The notes beneath the pieces were generated by a model that did no database searches, had not been told where the DNA came from, and saw nothing but the letters and a program-made list of their open reading frames with translations. Of a stretch of 13,722 bases of DNA, positions 1 through 6,998 are shown piece by piece (positions within the stretch are counted from its first letter, which is position 1; each line of letters begins with the position of its first letter). This stretch comes from Methylococcaceae bacterium. Its GTDB lineage: Bacteria; Pseudomonadota; Gammaproteobacteria; Methylococcales; Methylomonadaceae. The position numbers and the translations under genes were made by a program. Where the stretch lies: the NCBI GenBank assembly GCA_030618325.1, contig JAUXDP010000056.1, forward strand, positions 1 to 13,722, given 5' to 3'.

Positions 1-738
1 TTTTGGATAAACAGTATAGCGGGCAATACGACTCAAAATTTCGCCGGTCAACGGATCAAAGAGTGACAATCGTTCGACTTCATCATCAAACAACTCAATC
101 CTTAGGGCTTCCTGTTCCGATTCGGCCGGAAAAATATCAATAACGTCTCCCCTCACCCTATAAGTCGCACGCCTAAGTTCAATATCATTGCGGGTATACT
201 GCATTTCTGCCAGACGGCGAATAAGGTTACGTTGATCAATTAAATCTCCGCGCACCAAATGCAGCACCATCTTAAAATAAGATTCAGGTTCGCCCAGACC
301 ATATATTGCTGATACTGTTGCTACTACTACAGTATCCTTCCGCTCAATCAATGCCTTGGTTGCAGAAAGGCGCATCTGCTCAATATGTTCATTCAGCGCA
401 GCATCCTTATCGATAAAGGTATCTGAAGCCGGAACATAAGCCTCCGGCTGATAGTAATCGTAATAAGAGACAAAGTATTCGACGCTGTTTTCCGGAAAAA
501 AATCTTTCATTTCACCATATAACTGCGCAGCTAGAGTTTTATTGGGCGCTAAGATCATGGCAGGCCGCTGTACTTCCTGAATAACATTGGCAATCGTGAA
601 GGTTTTTCCTGAGCCTGTTACACCTAGTAAAACTTGATGCACTTCACCATCGCTCAAGCTTTCTTTCAATTGTTTAATTGCCGAAGGCTGATCACCAGCC
701 GGTTTAAAACGACTATGTATTTTGAAAGGTTTAGACAC
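1..738 (-). CDS. uvrB: UvrABC excinuclease subunit B, N-terminal 246 codons (runs off window edge)
   Basis: UvrB is the damage-verification helicase-like subunit of nucleotide excision repair; UvrA loads it on DNA and it then recruits UvrC. The visible part covers the Walker A motif GVTGSGKT (residues 39-46) and the damage-probing beta-hairpin start (YYDYYQPEAYVP, residues 92-103, same numbering as E. coli UvrB). Translation opens MSKPFKIHSRFKPAGDQPSA, close to the E. coli start. The start is GTG at 738-736; an in-frame TAA lies six codons upstream and there is no ATG alternative, and no strong Shine-Dalgarno is visible. The rest of the gene (about 430 residues in the family) lies outside the window, so the left end is an edge cut, not a truncation. 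The 108 bp upstream (739-846) shows a short hairpin (803-809 with 824-830) but no recognisable LexA box. A MITE-like element begins just beyond it. Confidence 0.97.
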   Translation of the reverse strand, partial: MSKPFKIHSRFKPAGDQPSAIKQLKESLSDGEVHQVLLGVTGSGKTFTIANVIQEVQRPAMILAPNKTLAAQLYGEMKDFFPENSVEYFVSYYDYYQPEAYVPASDTFIDKDAALNEHIEQMRLSATKALIERKDTVVVATVSAIYGLGEPESYFKMVLHLVRGDLIDQRNLIRRLAEMQYTRNDIELRRATYRVRGDVIDIFPAESEQEALRIELFDDEVERLSLFDPLTGEILSRIARYTVYPK

Positions 739-846
739 TGCTGCTGATAGAGGTTAGAAAGAAAAGTGCTATGCTCACCACTTGAAACGACTGATAAGAG
801 AAACTCTCAAAACCAAACAGTTCTGAGAGTAAACCTAAAAAAATTA

Positions 847-1006
847 AGGGCACCTCTATTAATTCTGGCTGAGCAGCTATGCGTTTAAAATATTTGAGAA
901 CAAGGCGAAGATCGCAGTTAATAGCCGGCTATTAACAAGATTTTCAACGCAGTTATCGAATATTTTATGCGTGTAGATGCCAGTCATGAATTAATAGAGG
1001 TGCCCT
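847..1006. mobile_element. MITE-like palindromic element, 160 bp, 18-bp perfect terminal inverted repeats
   Basis: The ends are perfect 18-bp inverted repeats: AGGGCACCTCTATTAATT at 847-864 and its reverse complement at 989-1006. Inside, a second partly matched arm pair (about 880-896 against 955-971, gcgtttaaaatatttg-like) and a perfect 20-bp palindrome GTTAATAGCCGGCTATTAAC at 917-936 make almost the whole element foldable. It has no coding capacity. This is the layout of a non-autonomous miniature inverted-repeat element moved in trans by a transposase. No clear target-site duplication was found. It lies directly after the stop codon of the DUF3530 gene and about 110 bp upstream of uvrB, so it may act as terminator for the former and modify the promoter of the latter (inference). 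The mobilising transposase family was not identified. Confidence 0.75.
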
Positions 1007-1013
1007 GAGGACG

Positions 1014-1790
1014 CTAATTGACGGTATTGATCATACTCAGCCAACTATGAACGCGCTTTACCAGAAGATCTTCGTGATTTTGAAAAGACCGTCCGGCCTG
1101 ATTGATTTTGAATTGTCTATAATTTGGATTATTTCGAGCGGCAACTCGTCTTTTTCTGGTGCTGTCGCTTACCGTTGGAATATCCTCTGTACCGTATATA
1201 TCAAGAACAGGTATATTGATATTTTTTAGGAAACTCAATGTCTGGGCAGTTTGAATGTTAGTTTCAGGAACAGGGAGGCTAATGGTCACTAGCGCTTTAA
1301 CTGCTGACGTTTTGGATTCATTGATAAAATGTACTGCCATCAAACTACCCATACCATAACCCAACAAGACAATATTCTTGGTATCGCTGTTTTGTAAATA
1401 TTCAACTCCCGTTTGAATGCGTTGCATCGCTTCTGGAAATAAGGTGTAGTAGTCAACCGATTTAGCTCCAAATTCCCGCACGGGCATTTGTAACGATAAA
1501 GTTGCCCAATTATGTTGTGGCAAAATTGCTCGTAAAGCGTGAATCAAGCGCTTTCGATCGGGATGTTGTCCTTGATCGTGCAATAAAATAATCGTACCTT
1601 TGTTTTCAAGAGATTCTGTTTCTGTGTAAAGTGCGAGATATTTATTGTTATCACTCTTCAAGTAGATAGCAGAGCCAAGTTTAATATTTTTTTTGATTTC
1701 ATCTGCAAATTGATTTTCGCGTTGAAAATCCGAAGCCCACAGGATGCAGCTAAAACAACAACAGTAAAAAAAACTAAATAATTTCATCAT
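1014..1790 (-). CDS. DUF3530-family exported alpha/beta-hydrolase-like protein
   Basis: 258 residues. The N-terminus MMKLFSFFYCCCFSCILWAS reads as a signal peptide with cleavage near residue 19-20, so the protein is probably periplasmic. The oxyanion-loop motif HDQGQHPD (71-78) followed by WATLSLQMPV (95-104) is typical of the DUF3530 family, a group of alpha/beta-hydrolase-fold proteins of unknown substrate. The nucleophile elbow reads GYGMG (144-148), with Gly146 where a serine hydrolase would have Ser. Acid and histidine candidates remain (Asp203 in GTED; His239 in NHED). Either the family is not a classical serine hydrolase or this member is non-catalytic. ATG at 1790 and ATG at 1787 are both possible starts, and no clear Shine-Dalgarno separates them. 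A TATACT hexamer (minus strand, 1816-1811) could be its -10. It is transcribed toward uvrB, with the MITE-like element in between. Confidence 0.85.
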   Translation of the reverse strand: MMKLFSFFYCCCFSCILWASDFQRENQFADEIKKNIKLGSAIYLKSDNNKYLALYTETESLENKGTIILLHDQGQHPDRKRLIHALRAILPQHNWATLSLQMPVREFGAKSVDYYTLFPEAMQRIQTGVEYLQNSDTKNIVLLGYGMGSLMAVHFINESKTSAVKALVTISLPVPETNIQTAQTLSFLKNINIPVLDIYGTEDIPTVSDSTRKRRVAARNNPNYRQFKINQAGRSFQNHEDLLVKRVHSWLSMINTVN

Positions 1791-1948
1791 AGTTAAAGTA
1801 GAGGCTATCTAGTATAAAATGTTCAGTTGAAAAAGCAGTAAAAATCAACCATATTCCGAAAATCCCCGTTTATTTTTAAGCCGACTGCCTCTTAAATGTG
1901 TGACGCAGTTCATAAATAAAAAAAATAATACTTCAAAAAAACAACTTT

Positions 1949-1962
1949 TTGAACTTGATCAA
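1949..1962 (+). promoter_or_regulatory. FNR/ANR-type binding site
   Basis: TTGAACTTGATCAA matches the FNR consensus TTGAT-N4-ATCAA at 9 of 10 specified bases. Its centre (1955.5) lies exactly 41.5 bp before 1997, the start expected from the -10-like TATTCT at 1984-1989. This is the classical class II geometry for oxygen-sensing activation by FNR. The only gene placed to respond is the 53-codon ORF at 2030. Confidence 0.7.
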
Positions 1963-1983
1963 AAAAAAATAGCTACAAATCGC

Positions 1984-1989
1984 TATTCT
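1984..1989 (+). promoter_or_regulatory. Probable -10 of the FNR-dependent promoter
   Basis: TATTCT matches TATAAT at four of six positions, and the -35 region is occupied by the FNR-like site rather than a good TTGACA. A weak core promoter with a well-placed activator site is what an FNR-activated promoter looks like. The implied 5' leader runs from about 1997 to 2029. Confidence 0.5.
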
Positions 1990-2029
1990 TGTGTGCAATA
2001 ACTTTTATTAATTAACCACAGGAAAATTT

Positions 2030-2191
2030 ATGCCCAACCTTACGAAGGATATTTTTATTGGCTTTTTATTAGTAACAGGAGTCTGGAGTTTTATTTCAGG
2101 AGTATTTGTTATTTCTACCATAGTTTTTGCTAGTGCCGCTTTACTAAGCAATATTGCAAGCCCACAGCCAATACTCGAAGAGCAAGAGTAA
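2030..2191 (+). CDS. Small membrane protein, 53 aa, unknown function, probably induced at low oxygen
   Basis: The reading frame ATG 2030 to TAA 2189-2191 encodes MPNLTKDIFIGFLLVTGVWS, then a continuing hydrophobic stretch to about residue 43 and an acidic tail ending EEQE. Residues 8-43 could form one long or two short membrane segments with a Gly-rich turn (around Ser23-Gly24). A good Shine-Dalgarno (AGGA, 2020-2023) sits six bases before the ATG. Together with the FNR-type promoter immediately upstream, this makes it a credible gene despite its size. I do not recognise the family. The neighbour downstream is a probable copper-handling membrane protein of a type often linked to cbb3 oxidase assembly, so a role in low-oxygen respiration is a reasonable guess, but it is inference only. 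A separate promoter-like region lies between the two, so they need not form an operon. Confidence 0.6.
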   Translation: MPNLTKDIFIGFLLVTGVWSFISGVFVISTIVFASAALLSNIASPQPILEEQE

Positions 2192-2200
2192 TAATATCAT

Positions 2201-2220
2201 CGTATACAAGGACGTATACA
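2201..2220. repeat. Tandem CGTATACA motif, 12-bp period
   Basis: CGTATACA occurs at 2201-2208 and 2213-2220; each copy contains the palindrome GTATAC. The 12-bp spacing is near one helical turn, so the two palindromes face nearly the same side of the DNA. It could be a tandem operator in front of the gene at 2359, but no regulator is recognised. Confidence 0.3.
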
Positions 2221-2310
2221 AACCCATCCTTATTACGGGTATAAAAGAATACAATTTTAGCAAATAAGCTCCATCTTTATTTCTGCGACAATATGCCACT
2301 TCCATTTTGA

Positions 2311-2329
2311 TACGCAAGTTGCGTATAAT
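2311..2329 (+). promoter_or_regulatory. Perfect -10 overlapped by a 15-bp palindrome (candidate operator)
   Basis: TATAAT at 2324-2329 is a consensus -10 predicting transcription from about 2336, 23 bp before the start codon at 2359. No good -35 sits 17 bp upstream (2301-2306 reads tccatt). The perfect palindrome TACGCAA-G-TTGCGTA (2311-2325) ends inside the -10. A protein bound there would cover the -10, suggesting repression. It does not match the CueR-type copper operator I know. Confidence 0.45.
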
Positions 2330-2358
2330 TCACCGAAAAAACTAACCCATCAAGGTAT

Positions 2359-3720
2359 ATGAAAAAAAATCAACGCTTCTCGATTGAAGGGATGCAGTGT
2401 GTTGATTGTGAGAACATTCTCGAAGAAGCTGCACTTTCTCTCTTAGGTGTTCAAAATGCCAAAGCGGACTTCACTACAGAATCCCTGGAGCTGGATTTTG
2501 ATACCGATGTTATAAATCTAAAAACCATCTGTGAGGCAATTAAAACAGCTGGGTATACCTGTCATTCCTATATACAAAAAAATCATTTAGGTTTTTTAAA
2601 GCACATGGCCTTGATCATATTGGCCATTGCTGTTTTTGCCTTACTTTTTCAGTTAAAAAAGACCTTTGCGATTGACTTGTCTCTGGATGATATCAGTGAA
2701 AATGCCAATTATGGCTTATTGTTCCTGGTTGGTGTCTTAACCAGTTTTCATTGTGTTGGCATGTGTGGCGGCTTCGTACTGAGTTACTCAGTTTCTGCTG
2801 AGAAATCAAAAAAGTCTTCACATATTGGTCATATTTCATACGGATTAGGGAAAACAATTTCCTATACTGGATTTGGCGCTTTATTCGGTTTAATTGGTGG
2901 AGCTATTACCATAACGGTGATGATGAAAAGCATCATTTCCGGATTGGCCGGTCTGTTTTTAATTATGTATGGCTTGAGCATGATGGATGCCTTTGCCGGA
3001 TTAAGGCGTTTTCATATTCGATTACCTAGATTTCTAGTCCATGGTTTATTTAACCAACAGAGAAAGTCATCGAGCCCATTTATTATTGGTCTGTTAAATG
3101 GGCTGATGATAGCGTGCGGTCCCTTGCAGGCTATGTATGTTTTAGCTGCTGGAACAGGTAGTGCGATTGAAGGCGCCAAGTTACTAGCTGTATTTGCTGT
3201 AGGAACATTACCCTTAATGATGTTATTGGGCTATACAGCCAATATGGTGACAGCCAATATGACCCGGCAATTTCTAAAAATTTCCGGAATAATAATTCTG
3301 GTTCTGGGTGCTGTTATGTTGAATCGTGGTTTGGTACTTTCAGGAACGGGTAATGATATTAATTCGTTATCTGCCAAATATTCCCAGAAAATTAAAGCCA
3401 AATATATGACTTGGCAACATAGTTTTGCTGATGTTGGTACACATATACAGGCAGGGTACCAAATAATTTATATGGAAGTTGAAGATAAAAAATATATTCC
3501 AGATGATTTTACGATAAGAAAAAATGTTCCTGTAAAGTGGATAATAAATGTTAAACAGCTACCTGATTGCAACAAGCAGATAGTGATTCCTTCCCTGGAT
3601 AAAACAATTGATTTACATCTGGGTTTGCAAATAATCGAATTTACTCCAACAGATACCGGCGTGATCAGCTGGAGTTGTCAGATGGGCATGATACCTGGCG
3701 TTTTCATTGTTTCAGAATAG
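2359..3720 (+). CDS. HMA domain - SafE/DsbD-like membrane core - cupredoxin-like fusion; probable copper-handling protein
   Basis: 453 residues in three parts. Residues 5-70 form a heavy-metal-associated domain with the copper-type motif GMQCVDC (Cys14, Cys17). Residues about 80-325 carry several membrane spans of the TauE/SafE (COG2836, DsbD-like) type, with conserved motifs around HCVGMCGGF (Cys132, Cys136) and IACGPLQAMY (Cys253). Residues about 365-453 look like a cupredoxin fold, with DCNKQIVIP (Cys404) and WSCQMGM (Cys440, Met442, Met444) as likely metal ligands; Cys404 sits where cupredoxins usually have His. COG2836 proteins often neighbour cbb3 oxidase maturation genes in gammaproteobacteria. 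The name sulfite exporter is inherited, and copper transfer is the better inference here. The start ATG follows AAGG (2352-2355). The gene stands alone, about 430 bp before the pyrophosphatase gene. Confidence 0.85.
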   Translation: MKKNQRFSIEGMQCVDCENILEEAALSLLGVQNAKADFTTESLELDFDTDVINLKTICEAIKTAGYTCHSYIQKNHLGFLKHMALIILAIAVFALLFQLKKTFAIDLSLDDISENANYGLLFLVGVLTSFHCVGMCGGFVLSYSVSAEKSKKSSHIGHISYGLGKTISYTGFGALFGLIGGAITITVMMKSIISGLAGLFLIMYGLSMMDAFAGLRRFHIRLPRFLVHGLFNQQRKSSSPFIIGLLNGLMIACGPLQAMYVLAAGTGSAIEGAKLLAVFAVGTLPLMMLLGYTANMVTANMTRQFLKISGIIILVLGAVMLNRGLVLSGTGNDINSLSAKYSQKIKAKYMTWQHSFADVGTHIQAGYQIIYMEVEDKKYIPDDFTIRKNVPVKWIINVKQLPDCNKQIVIPSLDKTIDLHLGLQIIEFTPTDTGVISWSCQMGMIPGVFIVSE

Positions 3721-3882
3721 CCGGTTAGGCTCTTTCAAATAATATTTAGAAGCGATAAAGCAAGTCATTGTGTTATTTTGCTGAAAAATATAGCTTTTTC
3801 TCTATGCTTAGCCTGATTTTGACGATAGAATATGCACGGCATTTCGACTAGTCATACCTTCGCATCACTCAAAATCTAGACG
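3721..3882. other. Non-coding stretch before repeat copy A; nothing firm
   Basis: No open reading frame with a ribosome binding site was seen. A weak AGCAA/TTGCT stem (around 3762-3785) followed by A- and T-rich sequence might end transcription of the copper-protein gene, but it is too short for a confident terminator call. From 3883 onward the interval is occupied by the repeat described separately. Confidence 0.4.
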
Positions 3883-4107
3883 CTAGTAGTCCGGTACTGT
3901 TGTATTGACGAGTATAAAAGTCTTTTAAGCCCTTTCCAAAGGAAGAGGGTTGGGTGAGGGGGAAATAAATAGCATGTAATTCATTTTTCTTTTGATTAAT
4001 AAAGAGAATTATGAAGAAAAGAATTGTTTATTTCTCCTCACCCAACCCTCCCCAGCAAGGGAGGGCTTTTAAGTGCTTTACCTCAATAGATCAATGCAGG
4101 CTACTAG
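3883..4107. repeat. Nested palindromic repeat, copy A
   Basis: The outer ends are CTAGTAG (3883-3889) and CTACTAG (4101-4107). Within them, two arms form a perfect 15-bp inverted repeat, GAGGGTTGGGTGAGG (3945-3959) with its complement at 4036-4050. Each arm is itself a hairpin: CCCTTTCC/GGAAGAGGG at 3930-3949 and CCCTCCC/GGGAGGG at 4046-4065. The AT-rich centre (agcatgtaattca at 3971-3983, then tttgattaat) closely matches copy B near 12300-12461, in the same orientation. It has no coding capacity, so it is a non-autonomous repeat (MITE- or REP-like). It lies between the copper-protein gene and the pyrophosphatase gene, where the hairpins may act as a terminator. Confidence 0.7.
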
Positions 4108-4152
4108 TGGTGCGAAACATACATTTATTTAATAATTCAATTGGAGGATAGG

Positions 4153-6180
4153 ATGGATATAGCTGTATTTCAAGCTATTGGACCCATTTTGGGGGGCATT
4201 GGTTTAATCATTGCCTTCATAATTTACCGTATCATTTTGTCGCATGAAGTAGGCTCTGAAAAGATGAAGGATATTTCAGATCTCATCCATGATGGCGCAA
4301 TGGTTTTTTTGAAATCAGAATATAAGATTCTGTCTGTTTTTGTTCTGCTAGTTGCAGGGCTTATCTTTTTCCTAATTGATCACGGTACCGCCTATGCATT
4401 TTTGGGGGGCGCTACCTGTTCTATGTTTGCCGGGTTCTTTGGAATGAAGGCGGCTACTAGAGCCAATGTTCGCACTTCCTACGCTGCAAATCAGAAAGGT
4501 ATGGGTGCTGCATTATTAATAGCTTTTGGTGGTGGTTCTGTGATGGGGTTAGCAGTTGCTTCACTAGGTTTAGTCGGAATAGCTATAGCTTTTCTGTTGG
4601 TTGATGCAAGCACTGTTTCTAACTATAAAGTACTCAGTGGTTTTGCCATGGGTGCCTCATCAATTGCCTTATTTGCTCGAATAGGTGGCGGCATATTTAC
4701 CAAAGCGGCTGATGTGGGAGCTGATCTTGTCGGAAAGGTCGAGGCGGGTATTCCTGAAGATGATCCGCGTAATCCTGCAACCATAGCCGATAATGTCGGC
4801 GACAATGTGGGTGACACGGCTGGAATGGGGGCGGATATTTTCGAATCCTATGTAGGTTCGGTGATAGCAACCATTGCCATTGCCGCAACATCGACAAATT
4901 TCCTCGATATAGCAGAAATGCAACAGAAAGCCATCTTGCTGCCACTTGTTCTAATTATGATAGGTTTAGTGGCATCTATTGTCGGTGTTTTGGCCATGCA
5001 AGTATTGAAAAATATTAATCCAGCACATGCTCTTGAAGGGGTAACCTGGATTGCTGCGGTCGTATTTTTGTGTGGTGCTTACTTTGTTATAAACCATTTT
5101 GGGATACAGTTTAATCATGCCGGTGGTGTGACATCAATTAATGGACCTTTTTATGCCGTTTTAAGCGGAACCATTGTTGGTATTTTTATCGGCCATGTAA
5201 CAGATTATTACACCTCTAAAAAACCTATTCATGCCATTGCTGATGCGTCAAAGTTTGGATCAGCGACCAATATTATTGCTGGGTTGGGGCTGGGCATGAG
5301 ATCAACTGTATTCCCAATTCTGGGGATTTGTGCTGTAATTTTCCTGGCTTATGATAATTCAGGATTGTATGGTATCGGCATCGCTGCAGTTGGCATGTTG
5401 GCAACTACTGGAATTACCATGTCAGTTGATGCCTATGGACCCATTGCTGATAATGCCGGTGGGATCAGTGAAATGGCAGAACTTGGAGAAGAAACTCGTA
5501 AAATTACCGATTCTCTCGATGCGATAGGTAATACCACTGCGGCTATTGGTAAAGGCTTTGCTATTGGTTCTGCAGCACTTACGGCCTTGGCTTTGTTCTC
5601 GGCTTTTGCTGCAGCAGCCAATATAACGACTATTGATTTGTTAGACCCGTTAGTCGTCATTGGGTTGTTAATTGGTGGTACTGTGCCATATTTAGTGGCC
5701 GCGATGACCATGGACTCAGTAGGTAAGGCTGCTCAAGATATGGTTGAAGAAGTACGCCGTCAATTTCGTGAAATTCCCGGTTTGATGGAAGGAAAGGCAA
5801 AGCCGGATTCTGGGCGTTGTATAGAAATTTCAACCAAGGCTTCATTAAGAGAAATGATTTTGCCGGGAATAGTAACAATTAGTACTCCTGTCCTGGTCGG
5901 GTTTGCACTAGATAAGCAAGCATTGGGTGGACTACTTGCTGGTTCGTTAGTATCGGGCGTTTTATTGGCTTTGTTTATGGCTAACTCTGGGGGGGCTTGG
6001 GATAATGCCAAAAAATTGATTGAAGGAGGGCATCTCGGAGGTAAAGGGACCAAAATTCATAGAGCTGCAATCTCTGGAGATACTGTCGGTGATCCTTTTA
6101 AAGACACATCCGGTCCTGCATTGAATATTGTGGTGAAATTAATGGCGGTTGTTTCGCTAGTGATAGCGCCATTTTTGTAA
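4153..6180 (+). CDS. hppA: Membrane-bound pyrophosphatase, K+-dependent, sodium-type (Na+ or Na+/H+) signature
   Basis: 675 residues, about 16 membrane spans expected for the family, inner membrane. It couples hydrolysis of inorganic pyrophosphate to ion pumping. The substrate-site motifs are all present: DVGADLVGKVEAGIPEDDPRN (starting at 187), DNVGDNVGDTAGMGAD (213-228), DAYGPIADNAGG (426-437), and HRAAISGDTVGDPFKDTSGP near the C-terminus. In GNTTAAIGKG (459-468), Ala463 and Gly466 are the K+-dependent signature; K+-independent enzymes have Lys and Thr there. Glu231 in DIFESYVGS sits where Na+-pumping members carry their gate glutamate. The symbol hppA is conventional and does not mean that H+ is the ion. 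Start ATG 4153 follows GGAGG (4143-4147); a TTG at 4141 is in frame but overlaps that Shine-Dalgarno and is rejected. No pyrophosphate-dependent phosphofructokinase gene is adjacent. Confidence 0.95.
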   Translation: MDIAVFQAIGPILGGIGLIIAFIIYRIILSHEVGSEKMKDISDLIHDGAMVFLKSEYKILSVFVLLVAGLIFFLIDHGTAYAFLGGATCSMFAGFFGMKAATRANVRTSYAANQKGMGAALLIAFGGGSVMGLAVASLGLVGIAIAFLLVDASTVSNYKVLSGFAMGASSIALFARIGGGIFTKAADVGADLVGKVEAGIPEDDPRNPATIADNVGDNVGDTAGMGADIFESYVGSVIATIAIAATSTNFLDIAEMQQKAILLPLVLIMIGLVASIVGVLAMQVLKNINPAHALEGVTWIAAVVFLCGAYFVINHFGIQFNHAGGVTSINGPFYAVLSGTIVGIFIGHVTDYYTSKKPIHAIADASKFGSATNIIAGLGLGMRSTVFPILGICAVIFLAYDNSGLYGIGIAAVGMLATTGITMSVDAYGPIADNAGGISEMAELGEETRKITDSLDAIGNTTAAIGKGFAIGSAALTALALFSAFAAAANITTIDLLDPLVVIGLLIGGTVPYLVAAMTMDSVGKAAQDMVEEVRRQFREIPGLMEGKAKPDSGRCIEISTKASLREMILPGIVTISTPVLVGFALDKQALGGLLAGSLVSGVLLALFMANSGGAWDNAKKLIEGGHLGGKGTKIHRAAISGDTVGDPFKDTSGPALNIVVKLMAVVSLVIAPFL

Positions 6181-6193
6181 TTCTTCCTAACAG

Positions 6194-6229
6194 TTGTAAA
6201 CTTACCTCAACCATGAGGCAAGTTTACAA
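6194..6229 (+). terminator. Long hairpin after the pyrophosphatase gene
   Basis: The 16-position stem 6194-6209 pairs with 6214-6229, with a single A-C mismatch (6204/6219) and a four-base loop. It lies 14 bases after the stop codon. No U-run follows (ctctagc), so it may be a 3'-end stabiliser or attenuator, allowing partial read-through into the DUF445 gene, rather than a full intrinsic terminator. Confidence 0.55.
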
Positions 6230-6272
6230 ACTCTAGCAAACATAGCTATTCGGCCACCTGCAAAGGATTTAT

Positions 6273-6998
6273 ATGAAGTCCATTTTCAATAAAAGTTTTA
6301 TTACCAATTTCTTGGCGGTAGTTCTGATTGCTATCGGTTATTGTTCGCCAGTTTATTCAGGTCTAATAAAAACAGTTGGTTTTTTTGCACTATCCGGAGC
6401 CGTCACTAACTGGTTGGCTATTCACATGTTATTTGAAAAAGTACCTCTACTGTATGGTTCTGGAGTGATTCCAAATCGCTTTGAAGAGTTTAAGGATTCT
6501 ATTAAAGCGTTGATGATGGGGCAGTTTTTTACGGTAGAAAATATTGAACAGTTTATCGAAACTGAAGAGCACGAAGGCAGCGGAGTGCTTAATCTGGAGC
6601 CGTTGTTAAATGCGGTTGATTATGAGCAGATTTATGCAGGTCTGGTTTCATCGATCATGGAGTCATCTTTTGGTAGTATGTTGCAGATGATGGGGGGTGA
6701 AGAAGCATTAGTTCCATTAAAAGAACCCTTCACCCAAAAAATGAAATTGATTTTGGTTGAAACAGTTGAGTCGGATCGCTTTAAAACAGCGCTACAGCAA
6801 GGGCTAAATGCCCATAAAATTGGTGAAGACATTATAGCAAAAATTGAAACCGTGATTGACAAACGGCTTTCTGAATTGACACCTCAAATGGTTAAAGAAA
6901 TTGTCCAGGAAATAATCCGGCAACATCTTGGATGGCTAGTAGTTTGGGGTGGGATTTTTGGCGCTTTAATGGGTGTCGCCTATCATTTCGCCCTATGA
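6273..6998 (+). CDS. DUF445-family inner-membrane protein
   Basis: 241 residues. Two hydrophobic segments near the N-terminus (about 9-26 and 29-52) and one at the extreme C-terminus (about 217-240) flank a largely helical soluble region. The motif SGAVTNWLAIHMLFEKVP followed by GSGVIPNRFEEFK (residues 41-74) is the hallmark of DUF445, a family of unknown biochemical function. The protein is shorter than many DUF445 members of 400 residues or more, resembling the small gammaproteobacterial form. The start ATG is preceded by AAGGA (6263-6266) at six-base spacing. Its stop codon overlaps the start of the esterase gene in an ATGA junction, so the two are translationally coupled. The pyrophosphatase gene ends 92 bp upstream, with a hairpin between. 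Confidence 0.8.
   Translation: MKSIFNKSFITNFLAVVLIAIGYCSPVYSGLIKTVGFFALSGAVTNWLAIHMLFEKVPLLYGSGVIPNRFEEFKDSIKALMMGQFFTVENIEQFIETEEHEGSGVLNLEPLLNAVDYEQIYAGLVSSIMESSFGSMLQMMGGEEALVPLKEPFTQKMKLILVETVESDRFKTALQQGLNAHKIGEDIIAKIETVIDKRLSELTPQMVKEIVQEIIRQHLGWLVVWGGIFGALMGVAYHFAL

Noticed and set aside
739..846. LexA box upstream of uvrB
   Set aside because: No CTGT-N8-ACAG-like sequence found in the interval.
4623..6053. Several minus-strand frames of 64-97 codons inside the pyrophosphatase gene
   Set aside because: Low-complexity Pro/Ala/Ser translations antisense to a strongly conserved gene, without ribosome binding sites.
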